Below are positions 49,778 through 57,456 of a DNA stretch of 64,000 nt, piece by piece. Under the pieces are notes generated by a model that did not search any database, was not told where the DNA came from, and saw only the letters and a program-made list of their open reading frames with translations. The stretch lies in the NCBI RefSeq assembly GCF_023540835.1, contig NZ_JALKCU010000002.1:496001-560000 (forward strand), written 5' to 3'. A program made the position numbers and the translations under genes. Position 1 is the stretch's first letter. The number at the start of each line of letters is the position of its first letter. The stretch is from Marivivens geojensis (lineage in GTDB: Bacteria; Pseudomonadota; Alphaproteobacteria; Rhodobacterales; Rhodobacteraceae).

Positions 49778-51109
49778 TTATTGAATGAGCGCCTTCGCCA
49801 AACGGTTTTGCCGTCCGATCATCTGTTCAAGGTCAATCGACACCAAATGGCCGCCCTGAACAATCTGCCGCCCTTCTACAAAGAGTTCCTTAACACGAGT
49901 TGGCCCTGCAAGCAAAATCGCAGCCTTATCCCAGCTTCCTGCAGCCTCAATCCCATTCATATCCCAGATCGCAATATCGGCCCGCTTACCGACGGCGATT
50001 TGTCCGCAGTCGTGACGGCCCAGAACCTCTGCGCCGCCGCGTGTCGCGATCCAAAGCGCCTCGCGCGAGGACATGGCATCTGCTCCACGCGCAACCCGCT
50101 GGAGGAGCATCGCCTGACGCGCCTCGGCAATCAGATTGCCCGCATCATTGCTCGCCGATCCATCAACGCCAAGACCGACAGGCACGCCTGCATCCCGCAT
50201 ATCGCGAAGCGGCGCGATCCCCGACCCAAGGCGGCAGTTCGAACAGGGGCAATGGGCGACGCCCGTGCGCGAACGGGCGAACATGTCGATCTCTGACCCG
50301 TCAAGCTTCACACAATGCGCGTGCCACACGTCCGACCCCGTCCAGCCGAGGTCTTCGGCATATTGTCCCGGACGGCACCCAAACATTTCAAGGCTATAGG
50401 CAATGTCCTCGTCGTTTTCGGCAAGGTGCGTGTGCAGCATCACGCCCTTATCTCGCGCGAGGATCGCCGCATCCCGCATCAAATCACGCGTGACAGAGAA
50501 CGGCGAACAGGGCGCAATCCCCACACGAACCATCGCCCCGTCGCGGGCATCGTGGAAGGTGTCCACAACGCGAATACAGTCCTCTAGGATTGCGGGTTCG
50601 CGTTCAACGAGGCTATCGGGCGGCAAGCCACCGTTGCTTTCGCCAATACTCATAGCACCGCGCGTGGGGTGGAACCGCATCCCGATGTCTTGGGCCGCTG
50701 CGATGGTGTCATCGAGCCGCGACCCGTTCGGATAAAGGTAGAGGTGATCCGAGGTCAGGGTGCAGCCCGACAGCGCCAGTTCAGCGAGTCCGATCGAGGC
50801 CGAGACATACATTTCCTCAGGGCCAAACCGCGACCAGATCGGATAGAGCGTCTTCAGCCACCCAAAGAGCAGCGCATCCTGCCCACCCGGAACCGCTCGG
50901 GTCAGGGTTTGATAAAGGTGGTGGTGCGTATTCACCAATCCGGGCGTCAGAAGGCAGCCGTCAGCATAGACGACCTTCGCGTCCCCGTGCGGCAAGTCGG
51001 GACCAACTGCGGTGATCAAGCCGCCATCAATCAAAACATCGCCGGTGAATTCACGCGCATCATCATCCATCGTCAGGATGGTCGCGCCTTTGATCAGTGT
51101 CTGTGTCAT
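49778..51109 (-). CDS. 8-oxoguanine deaminase
   Basis: A 443-aa amidohydrolase of the ATZ/TRZ branch. The metal site is shown by LVNTHHHLYQTLTR, LHTHLAENDED and VWHAHCVKLD with a later GVDGSASNDAGN carrying the catalytic Asp. H-C-P-C-S-N-C-R-L-G-S-G and the S-D-H-L-Y-L-Y-P-N-G block match enzymes shown to deaminate 8-oxoguanine to urate; guanine or cytosine-type substrates cannot be excluded by sequence. Its closeness to guaD suggests a purine-salvage or damage-clearing role. Confidence 0.85.
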   Translation of the reverse strand: MTQTLIKGATILTMDDDAREFTGDVLIDGGLITAVGPDLPHGDAKVVYADGCLLTPGLVNTHHHLYQTLTRAVPGGQDALLFGWLKTLYPIWSRFGPEEMYVSASIGLAELALSGCTLTSDHLYLYPNGSRLDDTIAAAQDIGMRFHPTRGAMSIGESNGGLPPDSLVEREPAILEDCIRVVDTFHDARDGAMVRVGIAPCSPFSVTRDLMRDAAILARDKGVMLHTHLAENDEDIAYSLEMFGCRPGQYAEDLGWTGSDVWHAHCVKLDGSEIDMFARSRTGVAHCPCSNCRLGSGIAPLRDMRDAGVPVGLGVDGSASNDAGNLIAEARQAMLLQRVARGADAMSSREALWIATRGGAEVLGRHDCGQIAVGKRADIAIWDMNGIEAAGSWDKAAILLAGPTRVKELFVEGRQIVQGGHLVSIDLEQMIGRQNRLAKALIQ

Positions 51110-51167
51110 ATTTGGCCCGTCTGGAGTGTCCGCCCCAGTCTACAGTGCTTTGTCAGACCCGTCAGTC

Positions 51168-51479
51168 TTAAAGAGCAACGGGCGTGTTCTGGCGTTCATA
51201 TTTGAACACAGAGATCGTCGAATATTTTTCGACCTTGCACGTAAAACTGTGCCGCAGTTGTTCAATCAGCGCATCGCCATAACGGGTGAACTTGTTCATA
51301 TCATTCACCGAGGCGCAGCCGACTTGGAGAATAATGCTCCCCTCTGCGTCAAACAGGATTTCTGCGGTCAGGATCGGTAGACGATCACCGTCTTTTTCTA
51401 AGGACTCGGTAAAGAATGCAGCCGCGAGTTTAGACGTCGGCTGGGACCCAAATTTGATGGCATAAAATCTGTAAAACAT
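51168..51479 (-). CDS. 103-aa uncharacterised protein
   Basis: A soluble protein with no recognised family. It starts MFYRFYAIKFGSQPTSKLAA and ends with a basic tail. Beta-strands alternate with short helices (L-T-A-E-I-L-F-D-A-E-G-S-I-I-L-Q-V-G-C). The ribosome site is weak. The reading frame is clean over 104 codons. It lies alone between the 8-oxoguanine deaminase gene and the BI-1 gene. Function unknown. Confidence 0.55.
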   Translation of the reverse strand: MFYRFYAIKFGSQPTSKLAAAFFTESLEKDGDRLPILTAEILFDAEGSIILQVGCASVNDMNKFTRYGDALIEQLRHSFTCKVEKYSTISVFKYERQNTPVAL

Positions 51480-51582
51480 CGTGCCGTGCGAGTCCTTGGC
51501 TGGTGATCTGCCTCCATCAACGACACTTCAACCTGAATTTGCACCACGTTTAACCAAATGATCGTCGGACCTATCCAAACGA

Positions 51583-51606
51583 AAAGGCCGCCCTGAGGCG
51601 GCCTTT
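51583..51606 (-). terminator. terminator after the BI-1 family gene
   Basis: AAAGGCCGCC-CTGA-GGCGGCCTTT: perfect 10-bp stem with A-rich sequence on its left, which becomes a T-run on the minus strand. Confidence 0.88.
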
Positions 51607-51629
51607 GAGTGTGTTGTGTTCAGTTTCGA

Positions 51630-52367
51630 TTAATCGCGATTGCCGAAAAGTTGCAGCAAGAACATGAACATGTTGATGAAATCGAGGTAGAGGTTCAGCG
51701 CGCCCATGATAGCGGCCTTGCCGAGCCATTCCTGATCCATCGCATACGCGTGCTGGATGTAATCGTTTTTGATTTTCTGGGTGTCATAAGCGGTCAGACC
51801 AGCAAAGATCAGAACGCCGAGGATCGACACTGCGTATGCAATCGCAGGCGACTGCAGGAACATGTTAACGATCATCGCAACCAGAAGGCCGATCACGCCC
51901 ATCACAAGGAACGAACCCATGCCGCTCAGGTCTTTTTTGGTGGTGTAGCCAACCAGCGACAGACCCGCGAAGGCGATCGATGTGATCAAGAAAACCTGCG
52001 CGATCGATACGCCTGTGAAGGCCATAAAGATCCACGACATCGACAGGCCCATGACGGCTGCGTAGGCGTAGAAGTAAAGCTGCGCACCAGCAGCCGACAG
52101 GCGATTCAACGCAGCGCCAAAGAAGAACACCATGCCCAGCGGCGCGAACATAACGATCCAGCCCAGAATGTTGGGCTGCAGGGTCCGCGGGTCACGCAGG
52201 ATCGAGAAGAGCGCATCGCTCGTCCCGAAGGCCCAAGCAACGATAAAGGTCAGCAGGGTGCCGACAGACATCGTCGCATAGACTTTGTTCATGTGGGTAC
52301 GAAGACCCTCGTCAATGGCAGCGGTGCGGACACCGGCATTGGCGCGCATCGTGCGGAAATCAGCCAT
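51630..52367 (-). CDS. Bax inhibitor-1/YccA family membrane protein
   Basis: A 245-aa protein with seven hydrophobic helices. The start M-A-D-F-R-T-M-R and the HMNKVYATMSVGTLLTFIVA helix 1 fit the alphaproteobacterial BI-1 group; the C-terminal LYLDFINMFMFLLQLFGNR is the family's conserved end. Family members include pH-sensitive calcium leak channels and, in E. coli, YccA/YbhL, which interact with the FtsH protease. The start at 52367 is chosen for its GGAGG site. Confidence 0.93.
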   Translation of the reverse strand: MADFRTMRANAGVRTAAIDEGLRTHMNKVYATMSVGTLLTFIVAWAFGTSDALFSILRDPRTLQPNILGWIVMFAPLGMVFFFGAALNRLSAAGAQLYFYAYAAVMGLSMSWIFMAFTGVSIAQVFLITSIAFAGLSLVGYTTKKDLSGMGSFLVMGVIGLLVAMIVNMFLQSPAIAYAVSILGVLIFAGLTAYDTQKIKNDYIQHAYAMDQEWLGKAAIMGALNLYLDFINMFMFLLQLFGNRD

Positions 52368-52460
52368 AAAATCCTCCAAGAGTAGCTGTGGTGGTGCCCC
52401 AATGGGGCTTTGGTTACCATATTGGCATGGAGCTGCGAGGATTCAAGGCTTTATGCCCGA

Positions 52461-52688
52461 TCAAAATGTCGAACGTGTCCAATGATCTTGCGCGTCCCAA
52501 ACGGGGCGCTGCGCCTCGGCCATCGCATCCCGACGCGTCACACCGATATCGGCTAGCATATGATCATCGAGAGCACTTAGCTGGCGACGGCTCCGTCGCA
52601 GACCAATGGCACGGAAGATAACGCCCCAAAACCGACGGAAGGCAGAGCGGTTCTCTGCGAGGGCGGAGTTACAGCAAAGGTCAGACAT
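52461..52688 (-). CDS. DUF1127 small protein
   Basis: A 75-aa basic protein. The C-terminal half holds the DUF1127 (YjiS-like) motif R-S-R-R-Q-L-S-A-L-D-D-H-M-L-A-D-I-G-V-T-R-R-D-A, in which the conserved D-x-x-L-x-D-I-G-x-x-R is intact. Such Arg-rich proteins can affect RNA turnover and phosphate or carbon metabolism in some alphaproteobacteria. The ATG at 52688 sits behind AAAGGA. The gene is divergent from a LysR regulator. Confidence 0.85.
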   Translation of the reverse strand: MSDLCCNSALAENRSAFRRFWGVIFRAIGLRRSRRQLSALDDHMLADIGVTRRDAMAEAQRPVWDAQDHWTRSTF

Positions 52689-52734
52689 ATCATTTCCTTT
52701 CGTGATACAAGCATGGGGTTCATCATTTCCCTTG

Positions 52735-52759
52735 ATAATGCACACTAGAATTGCATTAT
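52735..52759. promoter_or_regulatory. inverted repeat, probable LysR operator
   Basis: ATAATGCA-N9-TGCATTAT: perfect 8-bp arms, 25 bp overall, containing a T-N11-A core. It lies in the divergent gap between the DUF1127 gene and a LysR gene, a normal position for a LysR-type site. Confidence 0.75.
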
Positions 52760-52801
52760 GAAAATGAATGTATTTGAAGCAAACCATCACGGATTGTGAT
52801 C

Positions 52802-53659
52802 ATGGCCCGAAATCTCGACCTAACTGCCCTACGCGCCTTTGCCACTGTTGCGGAAACGGGAGGTGTGACCCGCGCGGCGACCCTACTGAACCTGACGCAA
52901 TCGGCCGTTTCGATGCAACTCAAACGGCTTGAGGAAAATCTGGGGCTATCGCTCTTGGATCGGTCAGAGCGCACCATTCGACCGACTTCAGAAGGCGAAC
53001 AACTGCTCGGCTATGCGCGAAAAATGCTCGACCTCAACGACGAGGCCTTGGGCCGTTTGACGGCTGACAGCTACGAGGGAGAAATCACCTTGGGCGTGCC
53101 ACATGACATCGTCTATCCCGTGCTGCCGCCTGTTCTGCGTCAATTTTCAATGGATTTCCCACGGATGCAGGTGCGGCTGATTTCGTCCTACACCAAACAG
53201 ATGAAAGAACAGTTCGAACGGCACGAGCTCGACGTGCTGTTGACCACCGAATACGGAACGCCTGAGGACGCAACGCTGTTGCGGTCAGTGCCTCTGGTTT
53301 GGATCGGCGCGCCTGATGGAACTGCCTATCGCAATCGCCCGCTGCGGTTGGCACATGAAGCACACTGTATTTTCCGCCAGATCGCCCAGCGCAGTTTGGA
53401 CACTGCGAACCTGCCGTGGGAAATGGCTCTTGATACCGATTCCACGCGGACAGCCGAGGCGACCGTTGCCGCTGACCTCGCTATTCATACGATGCTCAAA
53501 GGGACAGAGCCGCCGCAATTGGCAGAGATCGACCACAATGGCGCCCTGCCCGATCTGCCTGTGACGAACATCAACCTCTACATCCAAAAGGGCCGCAATT
53601 CGCCGGTGATCCCTAGCCTCGCGGACCTTCTGACCAAAGCCTACAGCGTCAAGGCGTGA
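52802..53659 (+). CDS. LysR-family transcriptional regulator
   Basis: A 285-aa LysR regulator with the HTH at about residues 17-55 (VTRAATLLNLTQSAVSMQLK) and a periplasmic-binding-like effector domain with GEITLGVPHDIVYPVLPPVL at its start. The ATG at 52802 is chosen; a GTG two codons earlier is in frame. It is divergent from the DUF1127 gene with a palindrome between, so that gene is a candidate target, and it overlaps the end of the quinone oxidoreductase gene by 11 bp. Confidence 0.9.
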   Translation: MARNLDLTALRAFATVAETGGVTRAATLLNLTQSAVSMQLKRLEENLGLSLLDRSERTIRPTSEGEQLLGYARKMLDLNDEALGRLTADSYEGEITLGVPHDIVYPVLPPVLRQFSMDFPRMQVRLISSYTKQMKEQFERHELDVLLTTEYGTPEDATLLRSVPLVWIGAPDGTAYRNRPLRLAHEAHCIFRQIAQRSLDTANLPWEMALDTDSTRTAEATVAADLAIHTMLKGTEPPQLAEIDHNGALPDLPVTNINLYIQKGRNSPVIPSLADLLTKAYSVKA

Positions 53660-54605
53660 TAACCACTTTGCCCGTAGATTTACGAGAGGCGAGCAGGTCT
53701 ATCCCCTCCGCCGCTTGATCCAGAGGAAGGACATGGCTCACATGTGGCTTTAGTCGCCCCTGCGCGTACCAATCGAGCAATTCAGCGAGGCTTTCGGTCA
53801 GAGCCTCGGGTGCGAATTTTAGATACCCGCCCCAGTAGACGCCAATCACGTCGACGTTTTTGACCAGAAGGTGGTTGGCGGGCACCTGCGGCACATCCCC
53901 ACTGGCAAACCCGATTGCCAAGAGCCGAGCTTCGCGTTTTGCGGCCTTAAGCGCGGCTGTAAAGCTATCGCCCCCGACCGCGTCATAAGCCACATCAATG
54001 CCGCCCAGCGCCTTTAGCTCTGCCGCTAAATCGGCATCCGCGTCGATCAAATGATCCGCGCCTGCCGCCTTTGCCACCGCCAGCTTCTCGGCCCCACGCG
54101 CCACCGCAATCACCCGCGCGCCGAGTTGTTTGCCGATCTCGACCGCTGTCAGACCAACGCCACCCGCAGCGCCCAAGACAACGAGCGTCTCGCCTGCCTT
54201 TAGCCGTCCCCGCCGCGTGAGCGCGAGGTGAGAGGTGCCATAGGCCACCATGAACCCTGCCGCCTCGGTCGAGGGCATCGCATCAGGCACCGCAATACAT
54301 CGGTCCGCAGGAAAGACCCCGTGCTCTGCCAAACCGCCCTGCCCGCCAAAAACGGCCACGCGCTGACCGACCTTTGGCCAAGTGACACCCTCACCCTGTT
54401 CTGTCACCACGCCGCAGACCTCTAGCCCCAGAGTGAACGGCGGTTTTGGCGTGTCCTGATATTTGCCCTTGGTCATCAGCATGTCGGCAAAATTCAACCC
54501 ACAGGCTTCTATCCGCAAAGAGACCTCTCCAGCCGCTGGTTGCGGCACGTCGATCTCGACCAACTGGGCGGGGCTGTCAAAATCGACGACTTGGAAGGCT
54601 TTCAT
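53649..54605 (-). CDS. NADPH:quinone oxidoreductase-like MDR protein
   Basis: A 318-aa zinc-free medium-chain dehydrogenase/reductase. The GroES-like N-terminal domain contains CGLNFADMLMTKGKYQ, and the nucleotide-binding domain starts with VVLGAAGGVGLTAVEIGKQL, an A-x-x-G-x-x-G pattern for NADPH. Zinc-ligand cysteines are absent. It is of quinone oxidoreductase type; the physiological substrate is unknown. The ATG at 54605 gives the family N-terminus M-K-A-F-Q-V-V. Confidence 0.9.
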   Translation of the reverse strand: MKAFQVVDFDSPAQLVEIDVPQPAAGEVSLRIEACGLNFADMLMTKGKYQDTPKPPFTLGLEVCGVVTEQGEGVTWPKVGQRVAVFGGQGGLAEHGVFPADRCIAVPDAMPSTEAAGFMVAYGTSHLALTRRGRLKAGETLVVLGAAGGVGLTAVEIGKQLGARVIAVARGAEKLAVAKAAGADHLIDADADLAAELKALGGIDVAYDAVGGDSFTAALKAAKREARLLAIGFASGDVPQVPANHLLVKNVDVIGVYWGGYLKFAPEALTESLAELLDWYAQGRLKPHVSHVLPLDQAAEGIDLLASRKSTGKVVITP

Positions 54606-54876
54606 ACGGCGGGACTCCTTGAAGTTAACGGCTTTTTCCATAGCCTAAAGGATCAAATCCTTCTCGCCAACATGTGCGTTGGTGTGGACTATCGCACAGT
54701 CACTGAGCGAAAGAGCGGCACAACCTGTCCTAAAGGTCAGGTTCAAAACGCAACCGTTACGTGTTTATTATCAGGCGTCAAAACAAAAAATCGCCGCGCA
54801 CGGTAACGGCCTTCGACTGTTGATGGGGCAACGGTGCGAAGTGTGAGTGCTAGGCGAAAACCCGAGAGGAAACCCT

Positions 54877-55245
54877 ATGAGCCATCCCGTTGATATCCAT
54901 GTCGGTAAACGTGTCCGGCATCGTCGTTGGATGATCGGCACTACGCAGCAGCAGCTTGCCGAAAAAGTCGGCATCAAGTTTCAGCAGATCCAGAAGTATG
55001 AAACCGGTATGAACCGCGTTTCCGCATCCCGTCTTTGGGACATCGCCCATGCGCTGGGCGTCGATGTGTCGTTCTTCTTTGAAGGTCTGGAAAGCAATGC
55101 TCCGGTCTCTGAAGGCAACATGCCCAACGACATTCTGTCGGACAAAGAAGCACTGGAACTTCTGCGGTCGTACTATGCGATCCCCGAAGCACAGCGCCGT
55201 CGTTTGTTCGATCTGGCCCGCGTGCTGAGCGACGCTGCCGCCTGA
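54877..55245 (+). CDS. XRE-family transcriptional regulator
   Basis: A 122-aa protein with an N-terminal Cro/CI-type HTH (about residues 10-66; TTQQQLAEKVGIKFQQIQKY) and a helical C-terminal part (LSDKEALELLRSYYAIPEAQ). The ATG at 54877 has a GAGAGGAAA site; a GTG 10 codons earlier is open but lacks a good site. Proteins of this size are common in alphaproteobacteria and regulate varied genes. It is followed 59 bp later by the hisN-like gene. Target unknown. Confidence 0.88.
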   Translation: MSHPVDIHVGKRVRHRRWMIGTTQQQLAEKVGIKFQQIQKYETGMNRVSASRLWDIAHALGVDVSFFFEGLESNAPVSEGNMPNDILSDKEALELLRSYYAIPEAQRRRLFDLARVLSDAAA

Positions 55246-55304
55246 GCACTTGACCGATAGGCGCAGCCCGCGTTACCGCAGCAGCGGAACAAAGGGGACG
55301 CGTC

Positions 55305-56117
55305 ATGTCGAATACAATTGATACAGCTACTATGGGCGATCTGATCAGGGTCGCCCATTTGCTTGCCGATGCGGCGCGTCCCGAAACCCTGCGTTACTTC
55401 CGCAGTGCGGGACTGGATGCCGACAACAAACGTCCCGCCGATTTTGATCCCGTGACCGAAGGCGACCGCGCCGCAGAGCGCGCCATGCGCGATGTTCTGG
55501 CACGCGAACGCCCCGATGACGCGATCTTTGGCGAGGAATATGGGAAAAAAGACGGCACCACTGGTCTGACATGGGTTCTCGATCCAATTGACGGCACCCG
55601 GGGCTATTTGTCCGGCACGCCGACATGGGGCGTTTTGATCGCCGTCGGGCCAGAGAGCGGCCCTGTGGTTGGTGTGATCGATCAGCCCTATATCTGTGAG
55701 CGTTTCATCGGCGCCCCGACACTGGCAGAGGTTACAGGTCCGATGGGAACATCGCTACTCTCGACCCGCCCGCCCCGTCCCTTGGCTGAAGCGATCGTCT
55801 TTACCACCTTCCCTGAGGTTGGCAGCACCAATGAGCGTGACGGGTTCACCGCTGTCGCGTCGAAGGCGCGTTTGGTCCGCTATGGCTGCGATTGTTATGC
55901 CTACGCTCTGCTTGCTGCGGGTCAGATTGATCTGGTGATCGAGGCGGGTCTACAGCCCTATGATATCCAAGCCCCCATCGCCGTGATCCAAGCCGCTGGT
56001 GGTGTTGTTACCGATTGGCAAGGCAACCCCGCACACAATGGAGGCCGTGTGATCGCTGCGGCGAATGCTGCGATCCATGCCGAGGCGCTGGCGATCCTCA
56101 AACACATCGAAGGCTAA
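55305..56117 (+). CDS. hisN: histidinol-phosphatase of the inositol monophosphatase family
   Basis: A 270-aa Mg2+-dependent phosphatase. The metal sites are DFDPVTEGDRAAERAM, GEEYG, and WVLDPIDGTRGYLSGTPTWG (the D-P-I-D-G-T motif); a later D-I-Q-A-P-I-A-V-I-Q-A-A-G-G motif completes the fold. The pattern is that of alphaproteobacterial HisN, which removes phosphate from histidinol phosphate; other phosphate monoesters are possible, as the family is broad. The 4-bp convergent overlap with the GNAT gene ends it. Confidence 0.85.
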   Translation: MSNTIDTATMGDLIRVAHLLADAARPETLRYFRSAGLDADNKRPADFDPVTEGDRAAERAMRDVLARERPDDAIFGEEYGKKDGTTGLTWVLDPIDGTRGYLSGTPTWGVLIAVGPESGPVVGVIDQPYICERFIGAPTLAEVTGPMGTSLLSTRPPRPLAEAIVFTTFPEVGSTNERDGFTAVASKARLVRYGCDCYAYALLAAGQIDLVIEAGLQPYDIQAPIAVIQAAGGVVTDWQGNPAHNGGRVIAAANAAIHAEALAILKHIEG

Positions 56118-56614
56118 AAATCGAGCTTCAGCCAAATCACGGGAAACAGAATCGACCCATCCCCCGTGAGGTCGAGCATATCGTCACCTGAAAGAACGAA
56201 ACCTTTATTGCGGAAGAACCCGACGGAGTTCCGCGTAGCAGGCCCATAGAGCCCTTTTAGGCCCGCAAGTTTGCTTGCCGCGATGATCTGGTTGAAAACT
56301 TCGGAGGCACAACCGTGCCGCACATGGTCTGGGTCAGCGACGAGCATCCTGACAGTGCCATAGCCTTTGGGCGTCTTTGACGTAACAGGCCCTTCACGAG
56401 ACCACCCGCCAGCGGCGTAGATCACACCATCCTGTTCATAAACGTAATATTGGCCGCGAATGATCAAATCGACGGGGGGCCTTGCCATATATGGGACGGC
56501 CCGTTCGATAAGGGACGGCGCATAATCGTCTGTTAGCAGCTGATTAAAGCTACGGTTACAGAGCCGCGTGATCGCAGCAAGGTCCGATAGAACCGATTCC
56601 CTCACAATTCCCAT
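56114..56614 (-). CDS. GNAT-family N-acetyltransferase
   Basis: A 166-aa protein with the GNAT layout: N-terminal strands, then V-R-M-L-V-A-D-P-D-H-V-R-H-G-C-A-S-E-V, where the R/Q-x-x-G-x-A/S acetyl-CoA loop is present as R-H-G-C-A-S, and a C-terminal N-S-V-G-F-F-R-N-K-G-F motif. The ATG at 56614 was chosen over an upstream TTG. The acceptor is unknown. Confidence 0.82.
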   Translation of the reverse strand: MGIVRESVLSDLAAITRLCNRSFNQLLTDDYAPSLIERAVPYMARPPVDLIIRGQYYVYEQDGVIYAAGGWSREGPVTSKTPKGYGTVRMLVADPDHVRHGCASEVFNQIIAASKLAGLKGLYGPATRNSVGFFRNKGFVLSGDDMLDLTGDGSILFPVIWLKLDF

Positions 56615-56631
56615 AATAGAACGATACAACG

Positions 56632-56660
56632 AAAAAGACCGCGCTGGTGTCGCGCGGTCT
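56632..56660 (-). terminator. terminator after rpmG
   Basis: AGACCGCGC and GCGCGGTCT pair in a 9-bp stem with a 7-base loop; the A-run on the left is a T-run on the minus strand, where rpmG is transcribed. Confidence 0.88.
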
Positions 56661-56691
56661 ACAATCGATGTCGATTAGACAAAGGGTAAGA

Positions 56692-56859
56692 TTACTTAAT
56701 CTTGCCTTCTTTGTATTCGACGTGCTTGCGAACAACCGGGTCGTACTTACGGACAACCATTTTTTCGGTCATTGTGCGTGCGTTTTTCTTAGTAACGTAG
56801 AAGTGGCCAGTACCCGCGGTGGAGTTCAGGCGGATTTTGATAGTGGTCGGCTTCGCCAT
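56692..56859 (-). CDS. rpmG: 50S ribosomal protein L33
   Basis: A 55-aa protein read directly from the minus strand: it starts [20 protein letters not shown] and contains Y-V-T-K-K-N-A-R-T, then ends with [10 protein letters not shown]. This is the cysteine-free form of L33 (no C-x-x-C pair), which does not bind zinc. It has its own terminator and lies downstream of the rnpB gene. Confidence 0.96.
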   Translation of the reverse strand: MAKPTTIKIRLNSTAGTGHFYVTKKNARTMTEKMVVRKYDPVVRKHVEYKEGKIK

Positions 56860-56989
56860 GTCTCATCTCTCCTGATCGCGGGCCGTTATCAGAACGGCAC
56901 ATCGCGTGAATTCGTATGAAGCCCGCCTTTTACAGCCGCCCGCCCCCGAGTCAACCGCTATTGTAGCGGGAAACGTAAAGATTATGCGC

Positions 56990-57360
56990 GGACAGCCTAT
57001 AAGCCGGATTTTGTCCAAGGGTTGCCCCTCTGGATGACCATTCATCTAGACGACCTGTTACCAGACCGCCTCTAGCTGCCAACCCGGACCTCTCGGGGTT
57101 AGGCGTCCCTGCCCCATAAGAGGCGCGAGGTCCCTATTTGGCATTGCACCCGGTGGGGCTTGCCGTGCCGGTCCTGTTGCCAGTCCCGCGGTGGGCTCTT
57201 ACCCCACCGTTTCACCTTTTCCCTGCATGCAGGGTAGTCTGTTCTCTGTGGCGCTTTCCCTGGGGTTACCCCCGCCGGGCGTTACCCGGCACCGTGCCTT
57301 CTGGTGTCCGGACTTTCCTCGGACCCAAAGGCCCGCGGTCATCCAGCCATCCGCGCGTCA
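56990..57360 (-). ncRNA. rnpB: RNase P RNA (bacterial class A)
   Basis: On the minus strand the 5' region contains GAGGAAAGTCCGGAC (57311-57325 region), the P4/J hallmark of RNase P RNA, and the 3' region contains GGACAAAATCCGGCTTATAG (56996-57015 region), the conserved 3' partner. The middle has many GC-rich complementary segments (e.g. GGTAACGCCCGGCGGGG near 57275) consistent with stems P7-P12. About 370 nt, a little short of the usual 380-400, so the ends are approximate. It processes pre-tRNA 5' ends. Confidence 0.95.
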
Positions 57361-57456
57361 TCGTCGCTATGCGGTTCTGCGGCATCGGTCAACGGGAAAG
57401 GTTGCTTAGCGCGCGCCAAAGACTAGCTCTGCGCTCTAAGCAACAGAAGTGTAGCG

